IMG/VR virus record: IMGVR_UViG_3300047471_000403
Location: 1-63,663 of that record
Origin: a virus
Length of the DNA: 63,663 bases
Strand: one strand, 5' to 3'
Shown: positions 59,406-63,663 of the stretch, piece after piece
How positions within the stretch are numbered: position 1 is the stretch's first letter
How the letters are laid out: the number at the start of each line of letters is the position of its first letter
Notes under the pieces: model-generated
What the model was told of the DNA's origin: nothing
Databases searched by the model: none
Seen by the model: only the letters and a program-made list of their open reading frames with translations
Translations under genes and position numbers: made by a program

Positions 59406-59650
59406 GCGGCACCGTCTGGATCGTTTCTCTCGAATGGAACTTTCCCCCGTCCGAGATAGTGGGGGACACCGGCATCGTGAGCGTGCACACCAACGAAGCC
59501 GACGCCAAGGCCGCCCAAGAGGCGGAGCAGACGGAGTGGGCCAGTAAGGACCGCAAGGTCTACGCCTTCCCCCACCTCGAAGACAACGACGAAGAGTGGG
59601 ACATCGACGTTCACTGTTCAGAACACGAGGTGCTCAATGCCACGTTGTGA
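59402..59650 (+). CDS. Hypothetical protein (82 aa)
   Basis: ATG 59402 overlaps the previous stop. A beta start, MSGTVWIVSLEWNFPP, then an acidic helix-strand (DAKAAQEAEQTEWASKDRKV) and DIDVHCSEHEV. Not recognised. Confidence 0.65.
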   Translation: MSGTVWIVSLEWNFPPSEIVGDTGIVSVHTNEADAKAAQEAEQTEWASKDRKVYAFPHLEDNDEEWDIDVHCSEHEVLNATL

Positions 59651-59960
59651 AGACTACCCGTGCTGCGGCCACGAGGCCGGCGACTGCCCATCCCGTCGAC
59701 GGGACGGCTCCGCGCAATGGCGCTGCGTGGAGTGCGGCCGGAACCTGCCGCGGGGCGCGACCAGCTCCATCTGCGCGCGGTGCCTCCGCTCAGCCCATCG
59801 TCGGTTCCATGAAACCGGCGAGATGTGGGGGGAAAACGGCCACATTCAGTCGCTGGCGCTCCTGTTTTTCAGCTTCGTGATCTCCGGGTTCATCGTGTTC
59901 GGCATCCTCACCGTCTACCACCTCGCCGACCTGGCCGCTACCCACTTCCCGCTCAAATAG
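59637..59960 (+). CDS. Zinc-finger membrane protein (107 aa)
   Basis: ATG 59637 lies inside the end of the previous gene. N-terminal MPRCEDYPCCGHEAGDCP and CVECG/CARC pairs form one or two zinc ribbons, and residues 72-100 are a membrane segment (LALLFFSFVISGFIVFGIL). A short zinc-ribbon start like this recurs in phage proteins. A membrane-tethered regulator is possible. Confidence 0.68.
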   Translation: MPRCEDYPCCGHEAGDCPSRRRDGSAQWRCVECGRNLPRGATSSICARCLRSAHRRFHETGEMWGENGHIQSLALLFFSFVISGFIVFGILTVYHLADLAATHFPLK

Positions 59961-59972
59961 CCTGCCAACGCC

Positions 59973-60012
59973 CGCCTGAGCCTTGCACACGAGCAGGGCT
60001 CAGGCGTAGTCT
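59973..60012 (+). promoter_or_regulatory. Weak promoter overlapped by a 10-bp inverted repeat
   Basis: CGCCTGAGCC (59973-59982) and GGCTCAGGCG (59997-60006) form a perfect inverted repeat. Between the arms lies TTGCAC (59983-59988), and TAGTCT (60007-60012) follows at 18 bp, a weaker variant of the three early promoters. An operator or a terminator-promoter switch before the packaging operon fits. Confidence 0.45.
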
Positions 60013-60044
60013 GTTCCCGTTCGCTTTTCTCAAAGGAGCGCGGA

Positions 60045-60428
60045 ATGGCCGGATCAGACTCCCCACGCCAACCGATCAAGACCCGGTGGCAGTGGAAACT
60101 ACGCTATAAGTCGCAGATGTCGCCCACCCGTGGCGTCTACGACGTCACCATCGAAAGCAACAGCGCCGACTACGATGAGGCCCGCTGGGTGGCGGAGGAC
60201 TACCTCAAGTCCAAGCTGGCACACCCCTCGACCAAGTTCATCATGCTGGAACCCGCTGTCGCCCACAGCCAGGACGAGGCTGCCAAGGAAGGTCGGTTCT
60301 ACCCGCGGCCTGTCCGCGAAGACGCCAGCCGTCCCGTTGACGGGAAAGACAAGGAACCATCAGGACCGCCACCCCAAGCCCCCTTCTCTGGTAGCTCGGC
60401 CGGTCGTGGCGAGCGCGTCGGTCAGTGA
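60045..60428 (+). CDS. Hypothetical protein before terminase small subunit (127 aa)
   Basis: ATG 60045 after AAAGGAGCG. Residues 10-75 are a small alpha/beta region (RWQWKLRYKSQMSPTRGVYD, EARWVAEDYLKSKL); the last 40 are proline/glycine-rich and probably disordered. Not recognised. Its stop overlaps the terminase GTG. Confidence 0.65.
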   Translation: MAGSDSPRQPIKTRWQWKLRYKSQMSPTRGVYDVTIESNSADYDEARWVAEDYLKSKLAHPSTKFIMLEPAVAHSQDEAAKEGRFYPRPVREDASRPVDGKDKEPSGPPPQAPFSGSSAGRGERVGQ

Positions 60429-60967
60429 CACCCAGGCGCGACGGACTGAGCGGGAAAGAAGCTCGGTTCGTCGCGGAATACCTCAAGGAGCACAACGGCA
60501 CCCAAGCCGCCATCCGGGCCGGCTATGCCAGGAACAGCGCCCACGTCACGGCGAGCCGCCTGCTAAACAAAGCTAAGGTTGCGGCGGCTGTGGAGGCCGG
60601 TGAGGAGCTGCTGCGCGTCGAGGACGAGGCGTATATCGCCCGCTTGCGGCGTGAGAACCGGCACGTAGCGCTGTTCGACCCGGTGTCGGTGCTCGACGAG
60701 CGGGGCAACCTGCTGCCTTTGCGGGAGTGGCCGCCAGAGGCTCGGTCGGCGTTAGCCGGCGTCGAATGGGTGATGAAGAACGCCAGGGCGGGCGACCGCA
60801 TCATTGACCGGGTGTTCAAAGTGCGGTTCTGGCCCAAGACGGAAGCGATCAAGTTGGACTACGAGGCGTATGGGCTCACGAAGCCGAAGGACCCGAACGA
60901 GGGGATGCCGGACGTGCCGGCGTTTATCCTGCCGCCTGGCTCGAAAGTGAAGATCACGAGTGACTGA
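60425..60967 (+). CDS. terS: Terminase small subunit (180 aa)
   Basis: GTG 60425. The N-terminus GLSGKEARFVAEYLKEHNGT then AIRAGYARNSAHVTASRLLN is the Terminase_2-type HTH that binds the packaging site, and the middle region RRENRHVALFDPVSVLDERG, with LPLREWPPEARSALAGVEWV following, is typical of the family. Recognises pac/cos DNA and activates the large subunit. Lies about 1.1 kb upstream of terL with small genes between. Confidence 0.87.
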   Translation: MTPRRDGLSGKEARFVAEYLKEHNGTQAAIRAGYARNSAHVTASRLLNKAKVAAAVEAGEELLRVEDEAYIARLRRENRHVALFDPVSVLDERGNLLPLREWPPEARSALAGVEWVMKNARAGDRIIDRVFKVRFWPKTEAIKLDYEAYGLTKPKDPNEGMPDVPAFILPPGSKVKITSD

Positions 60968-61214
60968 CACCATCATCGTGCGGTACTCCTGCCAGCAGTG
61001 CGGCGCGAAGAGTCGGCTGCTCGAGGTGCCGGCCCGCGGCGCGACGGAGCTGATCCGGGACTGGATGCCGAAGACGATCGGGTTCGTCGCGGCGGACCAT
61101 CGCAACCGCAGTCCGCAGTGCGAGGCGACGGTGCTGACGGAGCTGATGATCCCCGCTGGGGGACGCGACAACGGTATCGGTCGTGCCCCTGTTTCGGGGG
61201 GTGCTGGACATTGA
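60960..61214 (+). CDS. Zinc-ribbon hypothetical protein (84 aa)
   Basis: GTG 60960 overlaps the end of terS. CQQCG at residues 11-15, with a later cysteine, suggests a zinc site. The C-terminus is glycine-rich and perhaps shadow-like. Function unknown. Confidence 0.6.
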   Translation: MTDTIIVRYSCQQCGAKSRLLEVPARGATELIRDWMPKTIGFVAADHRNRSPQCEATVLTELMIPAGGRDNGIGRAPVSGGAGH

Positions 61215-61269
61215 CCCGTTCGGCGATCGTCGTTCCTGGGGCATCCTCGCAAGCCGTTTTGGAGCTGAC

Positions 61270-61464
61270 ATGCTGTTGATCGCGCAATTGATGGTTCAGC
61301 AGGTCTACCGGGACTTCTGGCTGCCGTGGCTGGCGGTGTCCGCCGTCGCGCTCCTGATCGTCGTCGTGCTCTTGGTGTGCATCTGGCTTGAGCTGCTCAC
61401 GCAGCGCCATCAGCGGGCCCAGTACCACGAGCTGACGAAGAACCCGAACGGCCCCATCCGATGA
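61270..61464 (+). CDS. Single-span membrane protein (64 aa)
   Basis: ATG 61270 has TTGGAG at good spacing; GTG 61183 is possible but adds 29 residues of shadow-like sequence. Residues 16-41 (FWLPWLAVSAVALLIVVVLL) span the membrane, followed by a charged tail. Function unknown, maybe exclusion or holin-like. Confidence 0.6.
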   Translation: MLLIAQLMVQQVYRDFWLPWLAVSAVALLIVVVLLVCIWLELLTQRHQRAQYHELTKNPNGPIR

Positions 61465-61749
61465 AGAGTCGGTCGCTGACCATCCAGCGGTTCACGGTGA
61501 CGGCCGGCGACAAGCTGCAGGTCGTTCCGCCCAGCTATGCGACGGGCTGCACGGGTGCAGAACGGGACGGCTGGGGAACTCGAGCTCCACTCGACCGACG
61601 ACGACGAAGCGCACTACGTGATCATCGGCGCCGGCTTTGAGCGGACGCTGCCCAAGCTCCACGAGAACGGCACCGCGTATTCCGAGAACCACATTGCGTT
61701 CTGGCTGCGAGCGGCACAGGACGGGACGGTGATCCTGTTATGGACGTAA
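61461..61749 (+). CDS. Small structural-like protein requiring a +1 frameshift
   Basis: ATG 61461 opens MKSRSLTIQRFTVTAGDKLQ then VVPPSYATGCT; that frame then degrades into arginine-rich sequence ending at 61640. The +1 frame continues sensibly with VQNGTAGELELHSTDDDEAH, GAGFERTLPKLHENGTA and AFWLRAAQDGTVILLWT to TAA 61749. Joined, the protein of about 95 residues matches the shape of small beta proteins found near phage capsid genes. The switch must occur around 61551-61555 (ACGGG). Programmed frameshift, mutation or assembly error are all possible. Confidence 0.55.
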
Positions 61750-62090
61750 TGACGAAGATGCGAATTGGCCGGTGGACGCTGATCACGTTCTGGCTGCTCG
61801 TGTTGTTGGCGACGTTGGCCCGGGCGCAGTCCGATGCGACGGCGAACGGCTCAGCGTCGACGGCCAGTCTTGCGAGCGGCGGGAGTGGCGGAGGCGGAGG
61901 TGGAGGCACCGTCACGCAAGGGCCATCGAATGGCGGCTCGGACCCGTGGAGTGTGACGTGCGCGAGCGGCTGCGCGGGCGGGACGAGTGACGTCGACGAT
62001 GGTAGTGTGGCGGCCGGACAAACCACCGGCATCAACATCGGACTGACGCAAGTGTTCGATGGCGCTGTAACCGCGTACTTCGCGCCGTAG
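61740..62090 (+). CDS. Secreted glycine-rich protein with signal peptide (116 aa)
   Basis: ATG 61740 overlaps the previous stop (ATG 61749 and 61758 are alternatives). Residues 5-30 (RWTLITFWLLVLLATLARAQ) are a classic signal peptide with ARA cleavage. The mature part has a GGGSGGGGG linker and a small beta domain ending DGAVTAYFAP. Six bases before terL. A virion or periplasmic role is possible. Confidence 0.62.
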   Translation: MDVMTKMRIGRWTLITFWLLVLLATLARAQSDATANGSASTASLASGGSGGGGGGGTVTQGPSNGGSDPWSVTCASGCAGGTSDVDDGSVAAGQTTGINIGLTQVFDGAVTAYFAP

Positions 62091-62095
62091 GACGT

Positions 62096-63663
62096 GTGCT
62101 CTCCATCTGTCTCGCGGCACTGACGGCGTTCACGCTTCCTGGACTGAAACGGGAGTCTCGCCCCGTCCAATGGGCCAGTGAGGCGCAGCTCGAGGGGTTC
62201 CAGCACGGGCCGACGCCGCTCTGCCTATCCGGTGGATGGGGGAGCGGCAAGACTTGGGATGCGGTCCTGAAGGGGCTGTACCTCTCGACGACCTACTACA
62301 AGAACCGCGGGTTCATCGCCCGGCACGTCGGCAGCGAGCTGCGCGCGACGACGATGTCCACGTTCTTCAAGGTGTGCCCTGCCGACCTCTACGACCCCAA
62401 ACGCGGCGGCCGTCGGAACGACCAGAACGGCTACGTGAAGCTGCGCCGGCCGTACGAGTCCGAGATCCTGTTCCTGCACCTCGACAAACCTGAGACGGAA
62501 GGCATCATTCGCGGGCTCGAGGTGAATTGGGGTGTGATCGACCAGGCCGAAGAGAACCCCGAACACATGGAGGAAGTGTTCGATATGCTGCTCGGCCGGC
62601 TGTCGCGGTGGGACATCAGCATCGTCCCACAGGCGGAGCTGAACTGGTGGCGCGAGGTGAGCGGCGGCAAGCCGTGGCCGTTCGTCCACCCGGAGAAAGG
62701 GACGCCCGTTCCCCCGCCGTACATGACGCTCTGCGTCAACCCGGACGTCGAGACGCATTGGGTCTACCGGCGCTTCCACGAGGAAAGCGAAGAGTTCTAC
62801 ATGAGCCAGGGCGTGAACGACGACGGATCGCCCCGGCCGTCCTACCAGGCGCGCGGCTACAAGATGATCCACATGCCGTCGACCTCGAACAAGTTCTTGT
62901 CGAAAGAGAACCTCGCGTTCTTGATGGCGCACGACGAGGCGTTCATCCGGCGGAACGTCAAAGGACTGTGGGGCCAACCGGAAGGCGCGATCCACGCCGT
63001 CGACAAGCGGTCCATCATCGAGGGCTCGTTCGAGCTGCAAGACTACCTGCGGCGGACCTGCACGTTGTTCCGGACGATGGACTATGGCGACTCGGCGCCG
63101 ACGTGCTGTCTGTGGTGGGCCGTCGACCGCAACGGGAATTGCTTCTGCTGGCAGGAGTACTACTACGCCCTGCCGATGATCTCGACGCACCGGGCCAACA
63201 TCAGCGGCTTGACCGACCTGCAGAGCGACCGCTACGAGGGCGACTACGCGGACCCGTCGATCTTCCACACGATGCCGACGAAGAAGGGCGGCCGGTGGAG
63301 TGTGGCGAGCGAATACAGCGAAGTGCTCGAGCAGCCGCGAGAGACGGCGATCTTCTGGACGCCGGCCGACAACAACGAGCTGGGGACACGGAACCGCATC
63401 AACGAGTACCTGCGCGTCGACCCGGAGCGCATCCATCCGTTCACGCGAGAGATGGGCAGCCCGCGGTTGTTCTTCCTGAAGCGCAACGATCGGTATCCAC
63501 AAGGCTGCGTCCACGCCATCAAGCAGATCCGGGCCCAGCGTCGGGTTAAGATCGGCACCGACCTGGGTAAGCCGGTGTTCTCGGACGAGCGGGACCCGAC
63601 GATCACGGACCACGGCTACGACCCGACGCGGTATTTCATCGCGTCGCGGCCGGCGGCGCCACC
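62096..63663 (+). CDS. terL: Terminase large subunit (ATPase-nuclease), continues at position 1
   Basis: GTG 62096 is the most upstream start compatible with the preceding gene. ATPase: Walker A GGWGSGKT at residues 46-53 (Lys52), Walker B VIDQAEE at about 147-153 with Asp149 and Glu152. Nuclease: MDYGDSAPT (Asp329) and DYADPS (Asp386). The frame is open to the contig end and finishes in 1-212, total about 550 residues. It pumps DNA into the procapsid through the portal and cuts concatemers. Confidence 0.93.
   Translation, partial: MLSICLAALTAFTLPGLKRESRPVQWASEAQLEGFQHGPTPLCLSGGWGSGKTWDAVLKGLYLSTTYYKNRGFIARHVGSELRATTMSTFFKVCPADLYDPKRGGRRNDQNGYVKLRRPYESEILFLHLDKPETEGIIRGLEVNWGVIDQAEENPEHMEEVFDMLLGRLSRWDISIVPQAELNWWREVSGGKPWPFVHPEKGTPVPPPYMTLCVNPDVETHWVYRRFHEESEEFYMSQGVNDDGSPRPSYQARGYKMIHMPSTSNKFLSKENLAFLMAHDEAFIRRNVKGLWGQPEGAIHAVDKRSIIEGSFELQDYLRRTCTLFRTMDYGDSAPTCCLWWAVDRNGNCFCWQEYYYALPMISTHRANISGLTDLQSDRYEGDYADPSIFHTMPTKKGGRWSVASEYSEVLEQPRETAIFWTPADNNELGTRNRINEYLRVDPERIHPFTREMGSPRLFFLKRNDRYPQGCVHAIKQIRAQRRVKIGTDLGKPVFSDERDPTITDHGYDPTRYFIASRPAAP
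63537..63663. repeat. Right copy of 127-bp exact terminal repeat
   Basis: Identical to bases 1-127 and in frame with terL on both copies, so the ends can be closed into a circle of 63,536 bp. See the left copy. Confidence 0.97.

Noticed and set aside
1-63663. CRISPR array, insertion sequence or integration (att) sites
   Set aside because: No regularly spaced repeats, no transposase or integrase, no tRNA-derived att core seen on either strand.

Overview
The window is a complete or near-complete genome of a tailed dsDNA bacteriophage (Caudoviricetes), most likely a metagenome-assembled contig. The first 127 bases are repeated exactly as the last 127, and the terminase large subunit gene runs off the right end and finishes at the left end. 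The molecule is therefore circular or circularly permuted with about 63,536 unique bases. DNA is GC-rich and densely coded: nearly every gene overlaps its neighbour at ATGA, GTGA or TTGA junctions, and all but one lie on the + strand. I recognise no integrase, repressor, tRNA, DNA polymerase, primase or RNA polymerase. The lysis genes (GH108 lysozyme, small membrane proteins) and E. coli-like sigma70 promoters (TTGACA, 17 bp, TTAGACT) suggest a Gram-negative host; the host cannot be named from sequence.

Layout: (1) 59.98-63.66 kb and 1-5.8 kb: terminase small and large subunits, small accessory genes, a 735-aa P22-size portal. (2) 5.8-6.2 kb: a regulatory block with the only minus-strand gene (a two-helix membrane protein), stacked hairpins and a strong terminator. 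(3) 6.2-12.8 kb: scaffold-like acidic protein, major capsid protein, a glycosyltransferase-methyltransferase fusion, small head proteins. (4) 12.8-25.3 kb: a run of beta-rich, lectin-like or signal-peptide-bearing structural proteins, two tail-adaptor-like proteins and a 1054-aa protein resembling a tail nozzle propeller. (5) 25.3-40.2 kb: fibre-like protein, GNAT-like protein, two probable ejection proteins and a 3952-aa polyvalent protein (lytic transglycosylase, DarB-like N6 methylase, SF2 helicase, zincin peptidase). The set suggests a podovirus-like virion whose giant protein would be ejected into the host. (6) 40.2-43.5 kb: lysis cassette plus a possible (beta/alpha)-barrel hydrolase. 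(7) 43.5-60 kb: early-type genes behind three near-identical promoter cassettes: KTSC protein, an Acb2/Tad1-like putative anti-CBASS sponge, Rad52-like annealing protein, PD-(D/E)XK nuclease, HNH-like protein, SF2 helicase, ASCH-like protein, RuvC-like resolvase, MT-A70 methyltransferase and many small zinc-ribbon or unknown proteins.

The genes read as a lytic programme: early recombination, repair and counter-defence functions, packaging and virion assembly in one long + strand transcript, then lysis. The most unusual items are the giant polyvalent protein with five copies of a GIASVEDIPE-type motif, a probable overprinted gene inside it, the glycosyltransferase-methyltransferase fusion beside the capsid gene, and a structured stretch at 51.5-51.96 kb without a convincing gene. 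All functional names are from motif recognition by eye; no database search was run.
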